Below, one piece after another: positions 32,201-40,689 of a DNA stretch of 41,958 bases. A program made the translations under genes and the position numbers. The notes beneath the pieces were generated by a model, which saw nothing but the letters and a program-made list of their open reading frames with translations, was not told the DNA's origin and did no database searches. Within the stretch, counting starts at the first letter, position 1; each line of letters starts with the position of its first letter. Source of the stretch: Melioribacter sp051488665 (GTDB lineage Bacteria; Bacteroidota; Ignavibacteria; Ignavibacteriales; Melioribacteraceae). The stretch is taken from the NCBI RefSeq assembly GCF_051488665.1, contig NZ_JBPSEG010000019.1, positions 1 to 41,958 of the forward strand, read 5' to 3'.

Positions 32201-34207
32201 ATGAAATTAAAGTTAACTCGAAATTTATTGATATTGCTGGTTCTCGCGTCGGTAAATTATTATCCGCAGCAAAAAGGCAGCAGCCTATTGCTCGACCTCG
32301 AAAAAGCGCATTATAAAATCGACAGAAATATCTACGGTCACTTTACCGAGCATCTGGGCAGATGTATTTACGGAGGAATATGGGTCGGTGAGAATTCTTC
32401 AATTCCCAATGTACGGGGTATCAGAAAAGATATAGTCGACGCAATGAAAAAAATCAAAGTTCCGTTTTTGAGATGGCCCGGAGGATGTTTTGCCGACGAA
32501 TATCATTGGATGGACGGAATCGGTCCGCGTGCTAAACGTCCTACCATGATCAATACAAACTGGGGCGGGGTTACCGAAGACAACAGTTTCGGCACTCATG
32601 AATTTCTCGACCTTTGCGAACAAGTGGGTTGCGAACCCTATTTCAGCGGGAATCTCGGCAGCGGAACCGTGCGTGAACTTTCACAATGGGTCGAGTACGT
32701 CAATTCGGATAATGTGAGTCCAATGACGGAATTGAGAAAGAAAAACGGAAGACCGGAACCGTGGAGCGTTAAATTTTGGGGCATCGGCAACGAATCGTGG
32801 GGCTGCGGCGGCGATATGGAACCCGATTATTATTCGGATCTCGCCAAAAGATACGGACGCTTTATGAAAGACTTCGGCGATACAAGACTTAATAAAATTG
32901 CCGTCGGTCCGAACGGAAACGACTATAACTGGACGGAAGTAGTGATGAAAGAACTCGGCAATTCAGTCTGGGGATTATCGCTCCACTATTATACGTGGAA
33001 TACGGGTGAACACGCTACCGACGTTACCGAAAAAAGCTGGTATAACTCCCTTCACAATACGTTAATGATGAATGAATTGATAGAAAAGCATTCGAAGATT
33101 ATGGATAAATATGATCCGGGCAAAAGCGTGGCTCTGGTAGTTGACGAATGGGGTATGTGGCACGCGGTCGAACCAGGTACGAATCCGGGCTTTTTATATC
33201 AGCAAAACACGCTTCGCGACGCGCTCGTTGCGGGCATCAATTTGAATATTTTTAACAATCATTGCGACAGAGTAAAAATGGCGGCAATTGCTCAGGCGGT
33301 TAATGTTTTGCAGGCAATTATTCTTACCGAAAACGAAAAGATGATCCTTACGCCGACTTATCATGTTTTCGATATGTATAAAGTTCATCAGGACGCTATT
33401 ATGATTCCGTCCGTATTGAAAACAGACAGCATTTCCACAGACCGGGGCAATATTCCGAATTTAAGCGTTTCTTCGTCGTTGGACAAGAACGGAAAAATTC
33501 ATATCACCGTTTGCAATCTGAGCGCAACAGACGACGAAAGCCTGATTTGTAATTTAAATGCTTTTTCAGTGAAATCCTGCGAGGGTCAAATTCTTACTGC
33601 GGAAAAGTTAAACGCGCATAACACTTTTGATGATCCGGATAAAGTTGTTGTTAATTCATTCAAAGATTTTAAGATAGGCAAGGATAAAATAGAAATTAAC
33701 GTTCCTAAACATTCCGTTATCGCGCTGGAACTGACCGGAGATTTAAATCTGAAATCCGAAAGTATCGATCCGTCAAAAATGAAACCCGGACTTTTATATA
33801 AATATTATGAAGGCGAATTCCGCAGACTTCCGGATTTTTACGAACTGAAACCGGTAAGAAGCGGCGCGGTAAATAATGTAGTATTTCCCGAAGGCACTCC
33901 GGAATACAATTACGGACTTGTTTTTGAAGGCTATATAAAAATTGACAGAGACGGTTTGTACGAGTTTTACCTTACCTCCGACGACGGTTCTAAAATGACG
34001 ATCGACAATAAAGAGATTATTCTTAACGACGGCTTGCACGCTATGATTGAAAAATCGGGTGCGCTTTTTCTCAACAAAGGATTTCATAAGATTAACATTG
34101 CGTTTTTCCAGTTGGGCGGAGGCAGAGGACTTAATCTGAAAATGAAAGCTCCCGACGGACAGAAAGAAGTAATCGACGACAGCCTTCTCTATCATATCGA
34201 AGAGTAA
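32201..34207 (+). CDS. GH51 alpha-L-arabinofuranosidase with C-terminal PA14 domain
   Basis: The 668-residue enzyme has a signal peptide (about 1-23) and no sorting domain, so it is probably periplasmic. GH51 hallmarks: GHFTEHLGRCIYGGIW (46-61), FLRWPGGCFADEYHW (89-103), acid/base E198 (FWGIGNESWGCGG) and nucleophile E316 (VVDEWGMWH). The GH51 C-terminal beta domain follows to about 515. Residues about 525-662 form a PA14-type domain (GLYEFYLTSDDGSKMTIDN), a calcium-linked beta-barrel that often binds sugars. It removes alpha-L-arabinofuranosyl branches, exposing the galactan for the GH30 and GH2 enzymes. It sits between GH30 (23 bases) and the BNR_4 gene (13 bases) in one transcript. Confidence 0.94.
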   Translation: MKLKLTRNLLILLVLASVNYYPQQKGSSLLLDLEKAHYKIDRNIYGHFTEHLGRCIYGGIWVGENSSIPNVRGIRKDIVDAMKKIKVPFLRWPGGCFADEYHWMDGIGPRAKRPTMINTNWGGVTEDNSFGTHEFLDLCEQVGCEPYFSGNLGSGTVRELSQWVEYVNSDNVSPMTELRKKNGRPEPWSVKFWGIGNESWGCGGDMEPDYYSDLAKRYGRFMKDFGDTRLNKIAVGPNGNDYNWTEVVMKELGNSVWGLSLHYYTWNTGEHATDVTEKSWYNSLHNTLMMNELIEKHSKIMDKYDPGKSVALVVDEWGMWHAVEPGTNPGFLYQQNTLRDALVAGINLNIFNNHCDRVKMAAIAQAVNVLQAIILTENEKMILTPTYHVFDMYKVHQDAIMIPSVLKTDSISTDRGNIPNLSVSSSLDKNGKIHITVCNLSATDDESLICNLNAFSVKSCEGQILTAEKLNAHNTFDDPDKVVVNSFKDFKIGKDKIEINVPKHSVIALELTGDLNLKSESIDPSKMKPGLLYKYYEGEFRRLPDFYELKPVRSGAVNNVVFPEGTPEYNYGLVFEGYIKIDRDGLYEFYLTSDDGSKMTIDNKEIILNDGLHAMIEKSGALFLNKGFHKINIAFFQLGGGRGLNLKMKAPDGQKEVIDDSLLYHIEE

Positions 34208-34220
34208 ACGGGTTTTTTAA

Positions 34221-35555
34221 ATGATGGAAATAAAAAGAAATATATTTAATCTCTTCAAAAAAAGGGCTGTTAAATTAATCCTCCCGGCGGTGTTGCTTGC
34301 GGCTTGTTCATCCGGATTAAAAACAAATACGACCGACATTGCCGAAGGCTGGTCTGCAAACTCTATCAACACGGTAATCTTCAGACGTAATTCCGTTGTT
34401 AGTTCGGACAAAAATCAGTACGCAGCATTCTATGATACTTCGGGTTATGTTATACTTGCCAGAAGGTCGCTCGGTTCAACTGATTGGGAAATAAGAAAAA
34501 CGCGATTTAAAGGAAACGTACTTGACGCGCACAACAGTATCAGTATTATGATTGACGGAGCGGGATATTTGCACATGGTCTGGAACGAACATAATTCCGA
34601 ACTTCATTACTGCGTTAGCAAAGAACCGGAGGAATTGGAGTTAACGGAAATTAACCGCATGACCGGTAAAAATGAAAACAGCGTTTCGTATCCTCAATTT
34701 TTTAAGCTTAGGAACGGAGATTTGATCTTTGTTTACCGGGACGGCGAATCGGGCAACGGCAATATGGTTGTCAATTATTACGACACCGGCAAAAAAACAT
34801 GGACTATGCTGCATGACAATTTGATTGACGGCGAGGGCAAAAGGAATGCATACTGGCAGCTTGATATTGACGACAACGACGTAATTCATCTTTCGTGGGT
34901 CTGGAGAGAAACTCCCGACGTAGCCAGCAATCACGATATCTGTTATGCCAGATCAAAAGACGGCGGAAAAACATGGGAAAAATCGAACGGCGAAAAGTAC
35001 GCTCTTCCGATTACGTTGCAATCGGCTGAATATGCGGCAATTATTCCGCAGGGGAGCGAACTTATTAATCAAACGTCGATGTGCGCCGACAAAGAAGGAA
35101 AACCCTGCATAGTTAATTACTGGACTCCCGAAGGAAGCAATGTTCCTCAATATCATCTTGTTTATAACGACGGGAAAAGCTGGCATGCAAAACAGATATC
35201 GCAATTAACAACGCCCTTTAGCTTGAGCGGAGTCGGAACTAAAAGAATACCGATTTCAAGACCTTTAATATTATGCGACAAGAACAATTCGTTATACCTG
35301 ATTTACAGAAGTTCCGAAACGGGAAATAGAATTACGCTTTCCGTCTGCAAAGACGGCAAACGAAGCGAATGGGTGCCGATCGAAATTACTGATTTCAGCG
35401 TCGGTATGTGGGAACCGACATACGATACCGAACGGTGGCGAAACTCCGGCATACTGAATCTCTTTGTGCAAAAAGTGGGTCAGGGCGACGCCGAAACAAT
35501 TGAAAAAATTCCGCCTCAAACAGTTTCGGTTCTGGAAGTGAATTTAACCGAGTGA
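34221..35555 (+). CDS. BNR_4 beta-propeller lipoprotein, candidate Rha-GlcA lyase or GH145-like rhamnosidase
   Basis: This 444-residue lipoprotein (lipobox LAAC, Cys29) is a single BNR_4-type seven-bladed propeller: repeated HLSWVWRE-, YARSKDGGKTW- and LIYRSSE-like blades fill residues 45-440. Two histidines 20 residues apart, H104 (DAHNS) and H124 (NEHNS), occupy the places where PL24/PL25-type uronate lyases of this fold carry their catalytic pair; the same pair occurs in the fusion protein at 38235. Within an arabinogalactan locus the likely target is the L-Rha-alpha-1,4-GlcA cap, attacked as a lyase or, as in GH145, hydrolytically. The fold is secure; the reaction is inference. Confidence 0.72.
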   Translation: MMEIKRNIFNLFKKRAVKLILPAVLLAACSSGLKTNTTDIAEGWSANSINTVIFRRNSVVSSDKNQYAAFYDTSGYVILARRSLGSTDWEIRKTRFKGNVLDAHNSISIMIDGAGYLHMVWNEHNSELHYCVSKEPEELELTEINRMTGKNENSVSYPQFFKLRNGDLIFVYRDGESGNGNMVVNYYDTGKKTWTMLHDNLIDGEGKRNAYWQLDIDDNDVIHLSWVWRETPDVASNHDICYARSKDGGKTWEKSNGEKYALPITLQSAEYAAIIPQGSELINQTSMCADKEGKPCIVNYWTPEGSNVPQYHLVYNDGKSWHAKQISQLTTPFSLSGVGTKRIPISRPLILCDKNNSLYLIYRSSETGNRITLSVCKDGKRSEWVPIEITDFSVGMWEPTYDTERWRNSGILNLFVQKVGQGDAETIEKIPPQTVSVLEVNLTE

Positions 35556-35784
35556 TTTGATGGATACTTAACTGCGCCCGAAAATATGGCGGCTTGATTG
35601 CTTTGAGTTTTTTATTAACCGAAGATGATAGATGATAATACTTTCCTTTTAATTATGCTTACTGGGAGTGAGGTGGCGGAGCTTTAAATATCAGTCTCTC
35701 GATATTTCCATTTGCCTGCTATCCTTGCAGGTCGTCGGATTAATAATAAAAACCAGAACGAAAACAAATTACCGGGATCCGGAA

Positions 35785-38220
35785 ATGAAAAAAAGGATGA
35801 TATTTTTAGCGGCAATGTTTTTTCTGATAAGTCAAAGTTATCCGCAGAACTTTGAGAAATTAGAAAGATGCAATGCATTCGACAAAAATTGGCGTTTTCA
35901 CCTCGGTGATATTAAGGGAGCGGAGAATCCCGCTTTTGACGATTCTAATTGGAGAGTCTTGAATTTACCGCACGACTATAGTATTGAAGGGGATTTCGAT
36001 TCGACATATGCAAGCGCAACGGGATATTTACCGGGCGGTATCGGCTGGTACAGAAAAGAATTTAGATTGTCCCCAGACGACAAAAATTATAATTACTATC
36101 TGCAGTTCGACGGAGTTTATGAGAGAAGCGAGGTTTGGTTGAACGGTCGATTCCTGGGGCGTCGTCCTTACGGATTTATCAGTTTTTATTACGACCTCAC
36201 GCCGTATCTTAATTTCGGGGACAAAAATAATGTAATTGCCGTGCGCGTGGACAATTCGGATGTTGCCGATTCCAGATGGTATACCGGCAGCGGAATTTTC
36301 CGGCACGTCTGGCTTTATAAGAAAAACAGAATTCATGTTGCTAACTGGGGCGCTTTTGTTACCTCGCATTTTGTAAATAAAAAGCGGGCGAATGTAAGAG
36401 CGGTAACGGAAGTCGAGAACAATATGAACGACGACAAATTGGTGAAACTTCAGAGTATAATTATCGATTCCGAAGGGAATGTTGTAGGACAAACCGAATC
36501 CGAAATAATTATTCCCGCTGGCGCTAAGCATGAATACGAGGCTTCCATTAACATCAAAGACCCGCGTCTCTGGTCGATTGATGAGCCTTACATTTATCGG
36601 TGGGTTAATAAAGTTTACGACGGTAAACTGCTTGTTGATAACGATACCGTTAATTTCGGCGTCAGGACGATACGAATCGACGCTAACGAAGGTTTCTTCT
36701 TAAATGATAAACCGGTTACGATAAAAGGAGTGTGTTTGCACAACGACGCAGGCCCGCTCGGCTCGGCTGTGCCTGTGCGGGAATGGGAAAGTAGATTGGA
36801 GCTTATGAAAGAAATGGGAGCCAATGCTATTAGAACGAGTCACAATCCTCCGCCGCCGGAATTGCTGGACTTATGTGACCGTATGGGTTTCCTGGTTATG
36901 GACGAAGCGTTTGATGAATGGAAAATCGGAAAGAAAAAATGGATTAAAGGTTGGAATGTAGGTCAGGAAGCAGGCGCCTCGGGTCTAAATAAGTATTATT
37001 CTCAAAACGGTTACAGCGATTATTTCGAAGAATGGGCAAAGAGGGACCTGCAGCATTTTGTAAAACGCGACAGAAATCATCCTTCCGTTATTATGTGGAG
37101 TATCGGCAATGAAATCGATTATCCCAACGATCCGTATACCGATCCAACACGGGACAATTACGAACCGTGGCGTCCGCCCGCATTTGAATTAGCCGAAATT
37201 GCAAAACGACTTTATGATTATATAAAAGAAATCGATACAACCCGTCCGGTAACTGCTGCTCTTGCCAATATTCCGCTTTCGAATGAAATCGGATACGCCC
37301 AGATTCTGGATGTTGTGGGCTACAATTATCAGGAGCAATATTATAAACGCTATCACGCAAGATTCCCCGAAAGAAAAATTATCGGCAGCGAAAACGGCGA
37401 TTCATACAGCGCGTGGCTTGCAGTTAAAAATAATCCTTTTGTCTCCGGTCAGTTTTTATGGACGGGAATCGATTATTTGGGAGAAGCAGGCAAGTTCCCC
37501 TCGCGCAGCAATACTTCTGGCTTGATAGATTTGTGCGACTTTAAAAAACCCGGATTTTATTACAGAAAAAGTTTATGGACCGACGATCCGATGGTCTTCG
37601 TCTCGGTAACGCCTCCTTACGATACTTTGAATCGCTTCCGGTTTAATACCGTCGAAAGCTGGAACTGGGATAATTATAAAGAAAAAGAATTACAGGTAGT
37701 TGCTTTTACAAATTGCGACAGCGTACAGCTGCTGGTAAATAACCGTAAAGTATCCGCAAAAAAGTTATCCGACGCCGAAGACGCTATGATCTTTTGGAAA
37801 GTGAAATATGAACCCGGCGAATTAACCGCACTGGCTTATCGAAACGGCGACGTAGTTGCCAAACATATTATTAAGACCGCATCGGAGCCGGAATCGATTA
37901 TTCTGAAGTCCGACCGATCTTCAATTAAAGCCGACGGCAAGGACATTGCGAGAATTGAAATAATCGTTGTCGATAAAAACGGCAACAGGGTTCCATATGC
38001 CGATAATAAAGTCGAAATTGAAGTTGAAGGCGAAGGCATTAATATCGGCTTCGGTAACGGCGACAATAAGAATCTCGAATCATTCAAATCCGATACGCAT
38101 ACGGTTTATAGGGGAAGAGCCCGGCTGTTTGTTCAATCGAACGGCAATAAAGGTAAAATAATCGTGAGGGCAAAATCAAAAAATTTGAAGCCCGGCGAAA
38201 TTATAATTAACGCAAATTGA
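35785..38220 (+). CDS. GH2 beta-galactosidase (or related GH2 exo-enzyme)
   Basis: This 811-residue exported GH2 enzyme has a signal peptide (about 1-21, ending YPQN). Order: sugar-binding domain (25-180, LPHDYSIEGDF), Ig-like domain (185-295), TIM barrel (295-590), a DUF4982-type domain and a C-terminal invasin/Ig-like domain (from about 700). Acid/base is E443 (MWSIGNEIDYP) and the likely nucleophile E536 (IIGSENGDS); RTSHNPP (350-356) is typical. There is no sorting domain, so it is probably periplasmic. The ATG at 35785 is chosen because the signal peptide begins there; the 39 in-frame codons upstream have no signal character. It differs in architecture from the first GH2, so the two probably cleave different galactosides; beta-glucuronidase is an alternative. 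Confidence 0.88.
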   Translation: MKKRMIFLAAMFFLISQSYPQNFEKLERCNAFDKNWRFHLGDIKGAENPAFDDSNWRVLNLPHDYSIEGDFDSTYASATGYLPGGIGWYRKEFRLSPDDKNYNYYLQFDGVYERSEVWLNGRFLGRRPYGFISFYYDLTPYLNFGDKNNVIAVRVDNSDVADSRWYTGSGIFRHVWLYKKNRIHVANWGAFVTSHFVNKKRANVRAVTEVENNMNDDKLVKLQSIIIDSEGNVVGQTESEIIIPAGAKHEYEASINIKDPRLWSIDEPYIYRWVNKVYDGKLLVDNDTVNFGVRTIRIDANEGFFLNDKPVTIKGVCLHNDAGPLGSAVPVREWESRLELMKEMGANAIRTSHNPPPPELLDLCDRMGFLVMDEAFDEWKIGKKKWIKGWNVGQEAGASGLNKYYSQNGYSDYFEEWAKRDLQHFVKRDRNHPSVIMWSIGNEIDYPNDPYTDPTRDNYEPWRPPAFELAEIAKRLYDYIKEIDTTRPVTAALANIPLSNEIGYAQILDVVGYNYQEQYYKRYHARFPERKIIGSENGDSYSAWLAVKNNPFVSGQFLWTGIDYLGEAGKFPSRSNTSGLIDLCDFKKPGFYYRKSLWTDDPMVFVSVTPPYDTLNRFRFNTVESWNWDNYKEKELQVVAFTNCDSVQLLVNNRKVSAKKLSDAEDAMIFWKVKYEPGELTALAYRNGDVVAKHIIKTASEPESIILKSDRSSIKADGKDIARIEIIVVDKNGNRVPYADNKVEIEVEGEGINIGFGNGDNKNLESFKSDTHTVYRGRARLFVQSNGNKGKIIVRAKSKNLKPGEIIINAN

Positions 38221-38234
38221 CAAAGAGGTTTAAT

Positions 38235-40616
38235 ATGATAAGAAAAATGCTTCCGGCGGTTTTCTACTTTATTAGCGTTGTCGTAACGGGACAAAATTTT
38301 GCCGGCGTAAAACATATTGATAAAACGGGAAATCATTCCGAAAGTTACCAATCGTTAACATTCGACGGAGCCTGGTGTTGGTTTTCCGACCCGCGCGCGG
38401 TTTACTACGAAGGCAATCATCGACGCACTTATGCTGCGTGGGTCGACAGCTACGGCGATGTTATCGTCGGCTATTACGATCATGACGCGAAGAAGATTGC
38501 TTCTAAAGTTCTGGAAGACAATTTCGAAATCGACGATCACGATAATCCTTCTCTTCTCTTTATGCCGGACGGCAGATTAATGGTCTTTTTTACGAAGCAC
38601 AGCAGTAAATATCCGATTCTCCTTTTTACAATGAAAAATCCCGAGGATATTTCCTCCTGGGAAAGAAAAGAATTGCATCTTAACGACGAGGAGACTTACA
38701 AAGGATTTCACAGCAGTTATACATATGCTAATCCCGTTATGCTTTCAGCGGAAAATAACAGAATCTATTTATTCTGGAGAGGAATCGATTATAAACCGAA
38801 TTATTCCTATTCAGACGACATGGGAAAAACCTGGAGGAAAAGCAGAATTTTAATTTTACCCGAAAGAATCTACAACCTCCGAAGACCATATTTGAAAATT
38901 GCGTCCAACGGCAAAGATAAAATTGCCTTTGCTTTTACCGACGGGCATCCTCGCAACGAGAGCGAAAACAGCGTCTACTATATGTATTATAAAAAAGGCG
39001 CTTTCTACGACGCAGAGAACAATGAAATTGGAAAACTCGACGGCGAGCCCGTTAAACCGCAAAATGCCTCGGTGGTTTATGACGCAAAACTTACAAAACA
39101 AAAAGCCTGGGTATGGGATGTAGCCCTCGACAGGGAAGAAAATCCCGTAATTGTTTATTCGAAATTTCCCGACGATTCTAACCACGTTTATTGTTATGCT
39201 CGGTGGAACAAAAAGAGTTGGAACAACTACGACCTGGTTAATTCAGGTAAATGGTTTCCCGAAACTCCCGATGGCGCTATCGAACGAGAACCGAATTACT
39301 CCGGCGGGATAAGTATCGATCATGAAAATCCGAACGTAGTTTATTTGTCCGTAAAAAGAGATTCCGTTTTTGAAATAGAAAAATGGACGCTCGAAAAAAA
39401 CAAAAAATGGATTGCGGAAAATATTACGAAAGGCTCGAGCAAAAATAACGTGCGACCCGTTTCGGTTTTAAATGCCGACGAAGATAATCCGTTGCAGGTT
39501 TTGTGGATGCAAAATACGCGTTACGTTCACTATACGGACTTTTTCTCGTCAATAAAAATGAATCTCCCTTCCCCAAAGATTACAAATCCGTTTAATGTAG
39601 ACGAAATAAAAAATTTGATGCGTCAGGCGGCGGATTGGCAGCTGGCAAATCCGATTAAAGAGTCGAAGCTCGACTGGCACTACGGCGCGTTTTATATCGG
39701 GCTCGAAGCTTTGTACGAAACCGTTGAAGAAGACAGATATTTGAACGAAATGATTAACGTCGGTCAAAAAAACAAATGGCGATTACTGAATCATATTTTT
39801 AATGCGGACAGACTAACGATTGCCGATGTTTATGTGTGGCTTTACGAAAGGGAAAAAAATCCGGAGATGATCGATATTGCAAAGTGGGTTATGGATATTC
39901 ACAAAGTCCGAACCGTAAAAGCCGACCCGAGATATGATAAAAACAATTATCGTTTTGAATGGTGGACCTGGTGCGACGCCCTCTTTATGGCTCCGCCTTC
40001 TTTTGCGAGAATGTATCGGGTAACGGGAGATTCCGGCTATCTCAAATATGCAATTGATCACTGGTGGATTACTTCGGATTATCTTTACTCGAAAGAAGAC
40101 AGTCTCTTTTATCGCGACGACAGATTCTTCGATAAAAAATCGGAAAACGGTGAAAAGATTTTCTGGTGCCGCGGAAACGGATGGGTGATTGCCGGTCTCG
40201 CAAGAATGTTGAATATAATTCCGAAAGACGATCCGTCGCGACCGAAATTTGAAAATCAATTTAAGGAAATGGCTCATAAATTACTTTCGTTACAACGGGA
40301 ACACGGTTTGTGGACGGCAAGTTTGTACGATCCGGAACAGCTTCCGATGGGAGAATCGAGCGGCAGCGCTTTTTATACGTATGCGCTTGCATGGGGAATT
40401 AATAACGGACTGCTTGATAAAGCTGTTTTCGAACCCGCCGTTAAAAAAGCATGGAAAGCGCTCTGTGCAAACGTTAATGAATGGGGACGACTGGGCTATG
40501 TTCAGCAGGTTGCCGGCGACCCTTATCCGTTCTACGAAAATCAGTGGCAGGTTTATGCAACCGGAGCTTTTCTCCTTTGCGGCAAAGAAATGATAACGTT
40601 ATTGAATAACAATTAA
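38235..40616 (+). CDS. BNR_4 propeller-GH105 fusion (uronate lyase plus unsaturated glucuronyl hydrolase)
   Basis: The 793-residue exported protein (signal peptide about 1-20) joins two enzymes. Residues about 40-440 form a BNR_4 propeller with DDHDNPSLLF (H102), FTKHSS (H122), YTYANP (Y164) and FWRG (R182), the layout of propeller polysaccharide lyases. Residues about 455-793 form a GH88/GH105 (alpha/alpha)6 barrel with NADRLTIADVYVWLYE, the catalytic Asp D581 (WTWCDALFMAPPSF), FWCRGNGWVIAGLARML and SSGSAFYTYALAWGI. A lyase would leave a delta-4,5-unsaturated uronyl end and the fused GH105 would remove it. The ATG at 38235 follows AGAGG; it starts 14 bases after the GH2 stop. There is no sorting domain. 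Confidence 0.86.
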   Translation: MIRKMLPAVFYFISVVVTGQNFAGVKHIDKTGNHSESYQSLTFDGAWCWFSDPRAVYYEGNHRRTYAAWVDSYGDVIVGYYDHDAKKIASKVLEDNFEIDDHDNPSLLFMPDGRLMVFFTKHSSKYPILLFTMKNPEDISSWERKELHLNDEETYKGFHSSYTYANPVMLSAENNRIYLFWRGIDYKPNYSYSDDMGKTWRKSRILILPERIYNLRRPYLKIASNGKDKIAFAFTDGHPRNESENSVYYMYYKKGAFYDAENNEIGKLDGEPVKPQNASVVYDAKLTKQKAWVWDVALDREENPVIVYSKFPDDSNHVYCYARWNKKSWNNYDLVNSGKWFPETPDGAIEREPNYSGGISIDHENPNVVYLSVKRDSVFEIEKWTLEKNKKWIAENITKGSSKNNVRPVSVLNADEDNPLQVLWMQNTRYVHYTDFFSSIKMNLPSPKITNPFNVDEIKNLMRQAADWQLANPIKESKLDWHYGAFYIGLEALYETVEEDRYLNEMINVGQKNKWRLLNHIFNADRLTIADVYVWLYEREKNPEMIDIAKWVMDIHKVRTVKADPRYDKNNYRFEWWTWCDALFMAPPSFARMYRVTGDSGYLKYAIDHWWITSDYLYSKEDSLFYRDDRFFDKKSENGEKIFWCRGNGWVIAGLARMLNIIPKDDPSRPKFENQFKEMAHKLLSLQREHGLWTASLYDPEQLPMGESSGSAFYTYALAWGINNGLLDKAVFEPAVKKAWKALCANVNEWGRLGYVQQVAGDPYPFYENQWQVYATGAFLLCGKEMITLLNNN

Positions 40617-40623
40617 TAAAACT

Positions 40624-40659
40624 CGCTTGTTTTAGACAGTATAAATTTCAGAACAAGCG
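40624..40659. other. Intercistronic inverted repeat before the GH16 gene
   Basis: CGCTTGTT (40624-40631) and AACAAGCG (40652-40659) form a perfect 8-bp inverted repeat with a 20-base loop in the 73-bp gap. Only TTTAT follows, so it could be a weak terminator or an RNA-processing hairpin. Confidence 0.45.
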
Positions 40660-40689
40660 TTTATGCCAATGTAAAGGGAGCAAAATAAA

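Noticed and set aside
35556..35784. Small gene or second operator in the 229-bp gap before the second GH2
   Set aside because: The in-frame extension of the GH2 has no coding character, and only a short CCTGC/GCAGG hairpin was seen; nothing else could be supported.
21599..40616. Ulvan degradation locus (because of PL24/25-like propellers and GH105)
   Set aside because: There is no sulfatase or rhamnosidase of family GH78 in the cluster, while GH30, GH51 and two GH2 genes fit arabinogalactan better; it remains a minor alternative.
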